A model generated the notes under the pieces. That model saw nothing but the letters and a program-made list of their open reading frames with translations. It made no database searches and was not told the origin of the DNA. Positions 6,926 through 13,937 of a DNA stretch of 16,299 nucleotides are shown here, one piece after another. The stretch is from JBOGGN01 sp050744165 (GTDB taxonomy: Bacteria > Actinomycetota > Acidimicrobiia > Acidimicrobiales > Palsa-688): positions 1-16,299 of the forward strand of contig JBOGGN010000355.1 of assembly GCA_050744165.1 (NCBI GenBank). The letters run 5' to 3'. Positions within the stretch are counted from its first letter, which is position 1; each line of letters starts with the position of its first letter. The position numbers and the translations under genes were made by a program.

Positions 6926-6957
6926 CGCGGGCCGTAGCCCGTAGCATGCCTAGCCAA
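6920..6957 (+). promoter_or_regulatory. Promoter of the hisI-trpE operon
   Basis: TAGCAT at 6942-6947 matches TANNNT, and TTCGAC at 6920-6925 lies 16 bases upstream as a possible -35. The ATG at 6957 follows the -10 by nine bases, giving a leader of zero to a few bases. No Shine-Dalgarno sequence is present. Confidence 0.5.
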
Positions 6958-7337
6958 TGCCGGTGGCCATCCCCATTCCCGTTCTCGAGTCGGACCTGGC
7001 GCAGGTCAGATTCAACGCCGATGGCCTGGTGCCCGCCATCGTGCAGGAGCAGGGCAGCGGCGAGGTGCTGATGCTGGCCTGGATGAACGACGACTCTCTA
7101 CGGCGCACGCTTGCGACCGGTCGCACCTGGTTCTGGAGTCGCAGCCGCCAGGAGTACTGGTGCAAGGGTGAGACCTCAGGCGACCGGCAATGGGTCCGGG
7201 CCGCGTCGTACGACTGCGACGGCGACACATTGCTGATCGTGGTGGAGCAGGAAGGCAACGGGGCCTGCCACACCGGCGCCCACTCCTGCTTCTATCGCCG
7301 TTTCGGCAGCACCGCTCCGGCCGAACCGGAGCCGTGA
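6957..7337 (+). CDS. hisI: Phosphoribosyl-AMP cyclohydrolase HisI (monofunctional)
   Basis: Opens the purine ring of phosphoribosyl-AMP to give ProFAR, the substrate of HisA; a zinc- and magnesium-dependent cytoplasmic enzyme. The 126-aa product has the full signature: WMNDDSL (42-48), WSRSRQEYWCKGETSG (60-75), magnesium ligands D86, D88 and D90 in DCDGD, and zinc cysteines C87, C104 and C111 (GACHTGAHSCF). No HisE pyrophosphohydrolase domain is fused, so HisE must be supplied by another locus. It is separated from the other his genes by two unrelated genes and has its own promoter. Its TGA overlaps the trpE GTG (GTGA), so histidine and tryptophan steps share one transcript. Confidence 0.97.
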   Translation: MPVAIPIPVLESDLAQVRFNADGLVPAIVQEQGSGEVLMLAWMNDDSLRRTLATGRTWFWSRSRQEYWCKGETSGDRQWVRAASYDCDGDTLLIVVEQEGNGACHTGAHSCFYRRFGSTAPAEPEP

Positions 7338-8884
7338 TCCGGCCCACCAGGGAGGAGTTCCGAGCCCTGGCCGAGCGGTATTCGGTGGTCCCGGTATGGC
7401 AGGAGTTGCTGGCTGACCTGACGACCCCGGTGGCCGCCTTCAGCCGAGTGGTAGGCAACGAACCAGGTTTCCTGCTCGAGTCCGTCGAGCACGGCGAACG
7501 TTGGGGCCGCTTTTCGTTCATCGGCCGGCGACCGACTGCGACCATCGTGGCCCGGGGTCGGCGCCTGGAGATTGACGGCGTCGTTCCCGAGGACGTCCCC
7601 CGGGAACAGGGGATGCTGGCGGCGATCGAAGCCATCCTGGCTGCCTACCGTTCACCGCCTCCGGGTGCCGCTCCGTCGCTCGCCACCCTGCCCCCCCTCC
7701 ACGGCGGGCTGGTCGGCTACCTCGGCTATGACGTCGTCCGGGAGATCGAGAGATTGCCCGATGTCCCCCCTGACGAGCTCGGGCACCCTGACGCCGTGAT
7801 GTCGGTCATCGGCCAGCTGGCGGTCTACGACCACTGGCGCCAACGGGTGACGCTCATCGACTCCGTACCGCTGCCTCCTGGCACCACCGATGTGGACCGC
7901 CGCTACGACGAGGCGGTGAACCGGCTGACCGAAATGGCCGCGGACGGCGCCCGGACCATCGCAGAGCCGTTGGTGGAGCCCCCCGCGCGGGAAGACGAGT
8001 TGCCTCCCGTGCGCCGGCGGACGTCGCCTCAGCAGTACTTCGGGGCCGTCGAGGTGGCCAAGGAGCACATCCTGGCCGGCGATGCCTTCCAGATCGTGCT
8101 CGCCCAGCGCTTTGACCTCGACCTCGACGCCGAGCCGTTCGACCTGTACCGGGCGTTGCGCCAGATAAACCCCAGCCCGTACATGTACTTCCTGCGCCAT
8201 GACGAGCTGGATGTCGTCGGCTCCTCGCCGGAGCCGATGGTGCAGCTGCTCGACGGCCGGGTCATTTCTCGGCCCATCGCCGGCACCCGGCGGCGGGGGC
8301 GCACCGATGAGGAGGACCGCAAGATGGCCTCGGAGCTGATCGAGCACCCTAAGGAGATCGCCGAGCACGTGATGCTGGTCGACTTGGCGCGCAACGACGT
8401 CGGCCGAGTGGTGCGCTTCGGCAGCGAGCAGGTCGACGAGCTGCTCACCCTGGAGCGGTACAGCCACGTCATGCACCTGACCTCCCAGGTGTCCGGCCGC
8501 CTGCGGCCCGGGCTGGGGCCGATCGACGTCCTCCGGGCCACCCTGCCGGCGGGCACCGTGTCTGGAGCGCCCAAGGTCCGGGCCATGCAGATCATCGACG
8601 AGTTGGAGCCGGTCAAGAGGGGTCCCTACGCCGGGGTTGTCGGCTACCTCGACTTTTCCGGCAACCTGGACACCGCCATCGCCATTCGCACCATGCTGGT
8701 CGGGCGCGACGGTCGAGCGAGTGTCACCGCCGGGGCGGGGATTGTGGCGGACAGCGACCCCGCCCAGGAGGATTTGGAGTGCCGAAACAAGGCCGCGGCG
8801 CTGTTGGCCGCGGTGCCGGGTGCTCGGAGGATCTCCGCCGCCCGCCGCCAGATGCGGGCCGGTGCCGCGTCGACCAGCTCATGA
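7334..8884 (+). CDS. trpE: Anthranilate synthase component I TrpE
   Basis: Converts chorismate and ammonia to anthranilate, the first committed step to tryptophan. The product is 516 aa. An N-terminal LLES motif (47-50) is the known tryptophan-binding site for feedback inhibition, so the enzyme is probably allosterically controlled. The chorismate-binding domain has NPSPYMYF (279-286), GSSPEP (296-301), RPIAGTRRRG (313-322), HVMLVDLARNDVGRV (345-359) and PAGTVSGAPK (405-414). PAGTVSGAPK and the LLES site favour TrpE over PabB. There is no glutaminase domain and no trpG in the window; ammonia must come via a TrpG/PabA encoded elsewhere. The start GTG 7334 overlaps the hisI stop, and the stop overlaps the next ATG. 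The C-terminal tail past about residue 498 is Arg/Ala-rich and not conserved. Confidence 0.97.
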   Translation: MIRPTREEFRALAERYSVVPVWQELLADLTTPVAAFSRVVGNEPGFLLESVEHGERWGRFSFIGRRPTATIVARGRRLEIDGVVPEDVPREQGMLAAIEAILAAYRSPPPGAAPSLATLPPLHGGLVGYLGYDVVREIERLPDVPPDELGHPDAVMSVIGQLAVYDHWRQRVTLIDSVPLPPGTTDVDRRYDEAVNRLTEMAADGARTIAEPLVEPPAREDELPPVRRRTSPQQYFGAVEVAKEHILAGDAFQIVLAQRFDLDLDAEPFDLYRALRQINPSPYMYFLRHDELDVVGSSPEPMVQLLDGRVISRPIAGTRRRGRTDEEDRKMASELIEHPKEIAEHVMLVDLARNDVGRVVRFGSEQVDELLTLERYSHVMHLTSQVSGRLRPGLGPIDVLRATLPAGTVSGAPKVRAMQIIDELEPVKRGPYAGVVGYLDFSGNLDTAIAIRTMLVGRDGRASVTAGAGIVADSDPAQEDLECRNKAAALLAAVPGARRISAARRQMRAGAASTSS

Positions 8885-9807
8885 CGGGGCAGACTGGCGG
8901 CATGGACGACGCGGACAGCGACCGCCAGCGGCTTCGGGATGACGTCGTTGGGCGATGGCTTGATCGCGACGCGATCTCGGTAAGCGGTCGCGACGCGGTG
9001 GCGTTCCTGCAAGGACAGTGCAGCCAGGACGTCGCCGCCCTGGGGGTCGGTGAGTCGAAGTGGACCTGGATTCTGCAGCCCCGGGGCAAGGTGGAGGTGC
9101 TGGCCCGGGTGAGCCGGACCGGTGCCGACGCCATGGTGCTCGATACCGACGGCGGCTGGGGCGAGGCCATGCTGACCCGGCTCAACCGCTTCAAGTTGAG
9201 GACCAAGGCCGACATCGAGCCGCTTGACTGGCGCTGTCTAGGGCTGCGAGGGCCGCGTTCAGCCGAGGCGGCCGCTTTCGCGGACGGCATCGGCCGTGGG
9301 GGCACGGTGTTGGCACTCGATGCCAGCTGGCCTGGCCTACCCGGTGTCGATTTGATGGGTCCGGATCCGCAGCTCCCGCCCGGCGTCACGCTGGCCCCCG
9401 ACGAGGTCTGGGAGTGGGCCCGCGTCGAAGCCGGAGTGCCCCGCATGGGCGCCGAGCTGACCGAGGACACCATTCCAGCCGAAACGGGCTTGGTGGCGAC
9501 CACAGTGAGCTTCACCAAGGGGTGCTACACGGGCCAGGAACTGGTCGCCCGCATCGATTCGCGCGGCGGCCACGTCCCGCGTCACCTGCGCCGCGTCGTC
9601 CTCGACCAACCCGCCCCGGTGGGCGCCAGGGTAACCGTGGACGGTAAGGAGGCCGGGCGGCTCACGAGCGTGGCGCCAGTTGGCGACGGAGGTGCCGTGG
9701 CGCTCGCCTACCTCGCTCGGAACGTCGTCCCTCCAGCCGCGGTGGCGGTCAGCTGGGACGGGGGGATCACCGAGGGAACGGCCGAAAGCCTCCCGCTCCT
9801 GTCGTGA
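8881..9807 (+). CDS. YgfZ/GcvT-fold folate-binding protein
   Basis: A 308-aa protein of the YgfZ (COG0354) family, which shares the GcvT fold, binds tetrahydrofolate and helps iron-sulfur cluster assembly or repair. The defining motif KGCYTGQE with C215 is at 213-220, followed by VARIDSRGG (222-230) and, later, a small barrel-like C-terminal domain (about 235-295) with AGRLTSVAP. Near the N-terminus, VSGRDAVAFLQGQCSQDV (34-51) and ILQPRGKV (64-71) correspond to the GcvT-like first domain. The start at 8881 overlaps the trpE stop (ATGA); ATG 8902 is an alternative that would remove seven residues. The link to tryptophan synthesis is positional. A housekeeping Fe-S role is the best guess. Confidence 0.88.
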   Translation: MTGQTGGMDDADSDRQRLRDDVVGRWLDRDAISVSGRDAVAFLQGQCSQDVAALGVGESKWTWILQPRGKVEVLARVSRTGADAMVLDTDGGWGEAMLTRLNRFKLRTKADIEPLDWRCLGLRGPRSAEAAAFADGIGRGGTVLALDASWPGLPGVDLMGPDPQLPPGVTLAPDEVWEWARVEAGVPRMGAELTEDTIPAETGLVATTVSFTKGCYTGQELVARIDSRGGHVPRHLRRVVLDQPAPVGARVTVDGKEAGRLTSVAPVGDGGAVALAYLARNVVPPAAVAVSWDGGITEGTAESLPLLS

Positions 9808-10679
9808 CCCCGAGGTCAGTCGTGACCTCCGCCCGCCGCCCGCGGCTGGTGCTCGGGGTGGCGGTGGTGCTGCTAGTGGCCGGTTGCGCCGGCGTGCACA
9901 ACCTCAACATTCCTGTGCCGCCACGCGGCTCGCCGGGCGGCCAGGCGCAGTTCGGGACAACGACCACCGTGTCCGACCTCACCGGGGCCGCCCTCCCGAC
10001 CTTGGCGAGCACGCCTCCGCCGACGGTGCCACTGACCGGAGGCACGTCGACGCTGAGCGGCGTCGTGACTGGACCCAACGGGGTGGTCGCCGGAGCCACG
10101 GTGCTCGTGGAACGGCTGGTAGGAGCCACGGAGGCGTCCAAAACGGTGGCGGCGAACGCCAACGGCGGCTGGGCGCTGACCACGCTGCTCGGCGGGTTGT
10201 ACCGGATCCGGGCCTGGATGTCGCCCGACCTGGACCTGATCACGCCGCAGATCATGTTCCTGGACGCCGGCGCCACCCAGAGCGTCAACCTCACGCTGAT
10301 GTCCTACGGAGGCCAGACGGCCAACGCCACAGTGACGCCGAGCCCGCCACAGGTGAGCGTGCTTTCGACCTTGGTGGTCAACGTCCTGCAGGAGGTGGTG
10401 GGCGGCGACGGCATCGTCCGGGCGTCGGGCATGGGGGGCGCCCAGGTGTTCCTCCTGGCGGCGGGCAACGTGGTCCTCGGCGGCGTCAACCCGGTGACGA
10501 CGAACGCCTCCGGTTCGGTGACCCTGACGCTGGAATGCTCGTCAATGGGACCCGTAGGCCTCTCGGTCACCGTGAACGGGGGGACCGCCATTCCCCTCGC
10601 CGTTCCCGACTGCTCGCCTGCCGTCGTCCTGCCGACCACGGTCCCGTCTAGCACAACCGTCGCCGGCGCCATTCCTTAA
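9804..10679 (+). CDS. Lipoprotein with carboxypeptidase regulatory-like domain
   Basis: A 291-aa predicted lipoprotein. A basic start (PRSVVTSARRPR), a hydrophobic helix (LVLGVAVVLLVA, about 15-26) and the lipobox VAGC with C28 mark export and lipid attachment. After a low-complexity Thr/Pro linker (about 50-80), residues 82-165 (STLSGVVTGPNGVVAGATVLV ... GLYRIRAW) look like a carboxypeptidase-regulatory-type beta-sandwich, found in many surface proteins. The C-terminal half (about 185-275) is another beta-rich, Gly/Val-rich segment (GAQVFLLAAGNVVLGG, NASGSVTLTL) with C245 and C270, which could pair. A second Thr/Ser/Pro tail closes it. The start GTG 9804 overlaps the ygfZ-like stop; GTG 9822 is an alternative. 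Function unknown; surface location inferred. It is convergent with the kinase gene downstream. Confidence 0.82.
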   Translation: MTPRSVVTSARRPRLVLGVAVVLLVAGCAGVHNLNIPVPPRGSPGGQAQFGTTTTVSDLTGAALPTLASTPPPTVPLTGGTSTLSGVVTGPNGVVAGATVLVERLVGATEASKTVAANANGGWALTTLLGGLYRIRAWMSPDLDLITPQIMFLDAGATQSVNLTLMSYGGQTANATVTPSPPQVSVLSTLVVNVLQEVVGGDGIVRASGMGGAQVFLLAAGNVVLGGVNPVTTNASGSVTLTLECSSMGPVGLSVTVNGGTAIPLAVPDCSPAVVLPTTVPSSTTVAGAIP

Positions 10680-10749
10680 GTCGACGCCACCGGTCGCCTG
10701 GACGTGCAAAGGGCGCCCGCATCGTTCGCGCCGCTCGACGACCAGACGC

Positions 10750-10837
10750 ACTCTTGGGTCAATTTGTGACTCTTGGCACCGCTCCCTGCGGATTTCCGTC
10801 GGAACTGGCACCAAGAGTCAAAGGTGTTCCCAAGTCT
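10750..10837. repeat. Large imperfect palindrome between convergent genes (possible bidirectional terminator)
   Basis: Centred at 10793.5, it has three nested layers: CGGA/TCCG around a TT centre (10789-10798), a perfect 10-bp stem TGACTCTTGG (10767-10776) / CCAAGAGTCA (10811-10820), and an outer ACTCTTGGG (10750-10758) / CCCAAGTCT (10829-10837) matching at 7 of 9. The kinase stop codon lies in the right arm. A transcript from either strand could fold it. There is no T-tract. Confidence 0.7.
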
Positions 10838-12287
10838 CTGCCCGCGGTATCCAAGTCTTCCCCGCCGGCCCGCCGGATGCGGACGGCGAGGGCCGCCCGG
10901 CCCCCGCATCCACTCGAGGCAAGGTCACCACCATGCGCGTGCCGCCCTCACTCAGGGTGGGGGACTCGGCCCGCACCGAGCCGCCCATGGCCGAGACCAG
11001 CTCGGCGACAATGGCCAGCCCGAGCCCGGTGCCCACCTGCCGGGCGGGGCGACGGGAGGAGGTGAACAGCCGGTCGAAGATCCGGGGCAGGTCCTCCGCA
11101 GGGACGCCGGGGCCGTCGTCGTCGACCCACACAACCGCCCCCTGCTCCGAGGAGGCGACACCGACCACAACCCAGGCCCGGGCGTACTTGAGGGCGTTCT
11201 CCACCAGGTTGGCGACAACCTGCGCCAGGCGGTCTGGGTCGGCGCGGGCGACGATGGTGCCGGCCGGCACCGCTTTGACGTCGAGGTGCAGGCCCAGCTC
11301 CTCGGCCTTGGGCCGAAATCCCTCTCCGGTGTCGCACACCACCTCCGACAGGTCGACAGGCCTCGGATCGAGGGTGAACCGGCGGGCGTCGACCCGGGCC
11401 AGGTCGAGAAGGTCCTTGACCAAACGCTCCAGCCGTCGGGCCTCGGCGGCGATCACCTCGGCGGCCCTCTCGTGGTCCGGCGCCGCCCCGTCGGCGATGG
11501 CTTCGGCGAAACCCCGAATCGACGTCAGCGGGGTGCGCAGGTCGTGGGAGACCGACATCAGGAACTGGCGCTCCATACCCTTGGCCCGGGCCAGGGTCTC
11601 GGCCAGGGTGTTGATGGATGCCGCCAGCGACGCCAGTTCGGGGTCGCTGCCGGGGGGCAGGGGCACCTGGGCGCTCAGGTCGCCGGCCGCGATCCGGCGG
11701 GTCACCGTCTCGGCGGCCCGGAGCGGCCGGGTGATGCGCCGGCCGAGGCGATCACCGACGATGGCGGCGATCAAGAGCACCAAGGCGGCCGACAGCACGA
11801 ACCAGGGCAGCGCCTGGCTGAGCCCGGTGTCAGGGCTGCGGGTGAGAACGACCACTTGGGTCACCGAGGCGGTGTTGCCCAGCGTTGAGCGATAGGGGGC
11901 GGCGGCGAAAACCCGGCCGGCGGCGTTGCCGGACACCACCTGGCCCGCCAGCAGTGGCGCCGCCGGCAACTGGGCGGCGGTGAACCCGAACGGCAGAGGC
12001 GCCCCGACTTGGTTGATGTTGACCAGCCGGCCGTCCTTGGTGACGACCACGATGAAATCGTCCTCGTCCTTGAAAGGAGCCCGCAGGATCACGAGCAGAT
12101 TCCGGGCGCTGCGGCCGCTGGAGATCTCCGCCTTGATGGCCTGGGCGACGTCCTTGGCCTGGGCCGCCAGCTCGGTACGGGTGCGGTTGCGGGCCGCGTG
12201 GGCCGCCAGGGCGAAGGTGACGGCGCCGGTGAGGACGATGGCCCCGACGACGACGCCGATGATCGTGGCGCTGAGGCGCCGCTGCAT
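10818..12287 (-). CDS. Sensor histidine kinase (two-component system)
   Basis: A membrane-bound kinase of 489 aa. Helix 1 spans about 8-30 and helix 2 about 159-178, enclosing an extracellular sensor region of about 130 residues (about 31-158). A HAMP linker follows (about 179-232). The HisKA phosphoacceptor H248 is in SVSHDLRTP. The HATPase region has the N box NLVENALKYA (N364), G1 DDDGPGVP (389-396), F box FDRLF (404-408) and G2 GTGLGLAI (419-426). The last 30 residues (from about 460) are a nonconserved tail containing KTW and ETW copies that stem from a DNA repeat. ATG 12287 starts eight bases after the regulator stop, so regulator and kinase are probably one operon. Signal and target genes are unknown; it resembles MprB-like kinases only at the family level. 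Confidence 0.93.
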   Translation of the reverse strand: MQRRLSATIIGVVVGAIVLTGAVTFALAAHAARNRTRTELAAQAKDVAQAIKAEISSGRSARNLLVILRAPFKDEDDFIVVVTKDGRLVNINQVGAPLPFGFTAAQLPAAPLLAGQVVSGNAAGRVFAAAPYRSTLGNTASVTQVVVLTRSPDTGLSQALPWFVLSAALVLLIAAIVGDRLGRRITRPLRAAETVTRRIAAGDLSAQVPLPPGSDPELASLAASINTLAETLARAKGMERQFLMSVSHDLRTPLTSIRGFAEAIADGAAPDHERAAEVIAAEARRLERLVKDLLDLARVDARRFTLDPRPVDLSEVVCDTGEGFRPKAEELGLHLDVKAVPAGTIVARADPDRLAQVVANLVENALKYARAWVVVGVASSEQGAVVWVDDDGPGVPAEDLPRIFDRLFTSSRRPARQVGTGLGLAIVAELVSAMGGSVRAESPTLSEGGTRMVVTLPRVDAGAGRPSPSASGGPAGKTWIPRAETWEHL

Positions 12288-12295
12288 CGGGCCCC

Positions 12296-12976
12296 CTAGC
12301 CCAGCCGGTACCCGACGCCCCAGACCGTCGCCAACGGGAGCGCCGAGCCCAACTTCTTGCGCAGCTGGCGGACGTGGACGTCGACGGTGCGCTCGTCGCC
12401 GTACCAGCCGGCGCCCCACACCCCGTCGAGCAGCTGCTGGCGGGTAAGGGCCAGGCCAGAGTTGTGGGCCAGGAACTGTAGGAGGTCGAATTCCCGCGCC
12501 GCCAGCGGCACCATCTGGCCGTTGACCCGGGCCTCTCGCCGGGCGGTGTCCACCTCGACCGAGCCTGCCACCAGCACGTCGGGTGACTCCTTCCGGCCGT
12601 CGGTCCGTCGCAGGATGGCCCGTACCCGCGCGACCAACTCCCGGGGCGAGAACGGCTTGGTCACGTAGTCGTCGGCCCCCAGCTCCAGCCCGAGGATGCG
12701 GTCGATCTCGCCGTCGCGTGCGGTGAGCATGAGCACCGGCAGTGTCAGCTTGGCTCGCAACCGTCGGCACACCTCGAGCCCGTCAATAGCACCTGGCAGC
12801 CCGACATCGAGGATTGCCAGCCTGGGGCGTTCCCGATCGACGGCGGCCAGGCCGGACTCGCCGTCGGTCGCCTGGATGACCCGGTACCCCTCCCGCCGCA
12901 GGTACAAATCGACGAGGTCGCCGATGTTGTGGTCGTCCTCGACGACGACGATGGTCCCCAGGTCAGTTTGCACCAT
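12296..12976 (-). CDS. OmpR/PhoB-family response regulator
   Basis: Partner of the downstream kinase, 226 aa from ATG 12976. The receiver domain has E13-D14 (VVEDD), phosphoacceptor D57 (LAILDVGLPG), T85 (LMLTARDG) and K107 (VTKPFSPREL). A winged-helix DNA-binding domain spans about 133-226, with LAAREFDLLQFLAHNSG (158-174), TRQQLLDGVWG and the recognition-helix region ERTVDVHVRQLRKKLG (195-210), ending in the usual VWGVGYRLG wing. A TTG at 12982 would add two residues; the start choice is uncertain since no Shine-Dalgarno sequence is clear. Translation order regulator-then-kinase is standard. It is transcribed away from trpC and may control nearby genes, including itself, by inference only. 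Confidence 0.94.
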   Translation of the reverse strand: MVQTDLGTIVVVEDDHNIGDLVDLYLRREGYRVIQATDGESGLAAVDRERPRLAILDVGLPGAIDGLEVCRRLRAKLTLPVLMLTARDGEIDRILGLELGADDYVTKPFSPRELVARVRAILRRTDGRKESPDVLVAGSVEVDTARREARVNGQMVPLAAREFDLLQFLAHNSGLALTRQQLLDGVWGAGWYGDERTVDVHVRQLRKKLGSALPLATVWGVGYRLG

Positions 12977-13002
12977 GCTCAATTTGGCACCCAGTTGTGA
13001 GC

Positions 13003-13041
13003 AACGTATGACGGGGGCCGGCCGGGGCGCGCCCGCCGTCA
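13003..13041 (-). promoter_or_regulatory. Possible regulator promoter with nearby inverted repeat
   Basis: On the minus strand TACGTT (13008-13003) fits a -10 box 26 bases before the ATG at 12976. Immediately behind it, TGACGG (13009-13014) and CCGTCA (13036-13041) form a 6-bp inverted repeat around a GC-rich core that contains the palindrome GGGCGCGCCC (13025-13034). This could be an operator or merely GC-rich DNA. Confidence 0.35.
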
Positions 13042-13128
13042 GCCAACGCCGCGATTTCTGGGGACGCCGCCGGCGAGGGTTGGCACCATCGAAGTGCCTC
13101 GACGATTCGGTCGGCTGATACGTCTCGG

Positions 13129-13146
13129 TAGGCTGCCCCGCAGCAA
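13129..13146 (+). promoter_or_regulatory. Promoter of the trpCFBA operon
   Basis: TAGGCT at 13129-13134 matches TANNNT and ends 11 bases before the ATG at 13146, so the leader would be only about four bases. There is no Shine-Dalgarno sequence and no leader peptide or attenuator between the box and the gene. A weak TTCGGT lies 17 bases upstream (13106-13111). Confidence 0.5.
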
Positions 13147-13937
13147 TGGCGACCTACCTGGACCGCATCCTGGCTGCTCACCGGGCGGCGGCGACGGCTG
13201 ACCTCCGGTCGTTGAATGCGCTCGTCGAGGCTGCCGAAGCGGTGCCAGCCGGCGGAAGGCGGCCGTTTCGGGCTGCCATCGAGGCGGCCGAGGGCCTGGC
13301 CGTGATCGCCGAGATCAAGCGCCGCAGCCCCTCGAAGGGTGCGCTGGCCCCGGAGTTAGTGCCCGAGGTCCAGGCCAAGGCGTACCAGGCGGGCGGGGCG
13401 ACATGCCTGTCGGTGCTGACCGACGCCGAGTTCTTCGGGGGCTCGCCCGAGGACCTGCGGGAGGCTCGGGCCGCGACCGACCTGCCGGTATTGAGGAAGG
13501 ACTTCGCCACCGGTCCCGCCGACGTGTGCGATGCCCGGCTGATGGGCTCCGACGCGCTCCTGCTCATCGTGGCTGCCCTTTCCCCAAACCTGCTCACGGA
13601 GTTGCACGCCCTGGCCCGCCACCTCGGGCTGGACGCGCTGGTCGAGGCCCACGACGAGGCCGAGGTGGAGCTGGCCCTTGCCGCCGGGGCCACCCTGATC
13701 GGGGTCAACCAGCGGGACCTGGTGACCTTCGAGGTCGACCGCGAGCGGGCGGTGCGGGTGGCGGCCGCCATCCCCGACGGGGTCGTGCGGGTCGCCGAGT
13801 CGGGCATCGGCGGCCCTGACGACGCCCGGCGCCTGGCCGAGGCCGGGTACCACGCCGTTCTGGTGGGCGAGGCCCTGGTGCGCTCGGGCGACCCGGCGGC
13901 CGCAGTGGCGGCCCTGCGAGGCATCCGATGTGGGTGA
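13146..13937 (+). CDS. trpC: Indole-3-glycerol-phosphate synthase TrpC
   Basis: Closes the indole ring, turning CdRP into indole-3-glycerol phosphate with loss of CO2 and water. The 263-aa barrel has all catalytic residues known from the family: E56 and K58 in AEIKRRSPSKG, K118 in RKDF, E167 in VEAHDEAE, N188 in GVNQRDL and S219 in AESGIG. It is monofunctional, since TrpF is a separate gene directly after it. The ATG at 13146 is preceded by a near-leaderless promoter. The stop at 13935-13937 overlaps the trpF start. KDFATGPADVCDARLMGSDA is an unusual version of the usual KDFxxDPYQxxEARxxGADA stretch. Confidence 0.96.
   Translation: MATYLDRILAAHRAAATADLRSLNALVEAAEAVPAGGRRPFRAAIEAAEGLAVIAEIKRRSPSKGALAPELVPEVQAKAYQAGGATCLSVLTDAEFFGGSPEDLREARAATDLPVLRKDFATGPADVCDARLMGSDALLLIVAALSPNLLTELHALARHLGLDALVEAHDEAEVELALAAGATLIGVNQRDLVTFEVDRERAVRVAAAIPDGVVRVAESGIGGPDDARRLAEAGYHAVLVGEALVRSGDPAAAVAALRGIRCG

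Noticed and set aside
7190..8884. TrpE read as PabB or as a TrpE-TrpG fusion
   Set aside because: The LLES feedback site and PAGTVSGAPK favour TrpE, and the protein ends without a glutaminase domain.
10773..11895. Two plus-strand open frames over the kinase gene
   Set aside because: Both are antisense to the conserved HisKA/HATPase coding sequence, and their products are Gly/Arg/Ser-rich with no motif.
12288..12770. Upstream extension of the kinase frame
   Set aside because: It would overlap the response regulator in another frame for about 480 bases and reads as Arg/Gly/Pro-rich; the ATG at 12287 starts a normal membrane helix.
13025..13034. GGGCGCGCCC palindrome as a distinct regulatory site
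   Set aside because: Short GC palindromes are expected by chance in DNA of this composition; mentioned only as part of the surrounding repeat.
13088..13145. Trp leader peptide and attenuator before trpC
   Set aside because: No short frame with tandem Trp codons and no alternative hairpins were seen; the promoter lies only 11 bases before the ATG.
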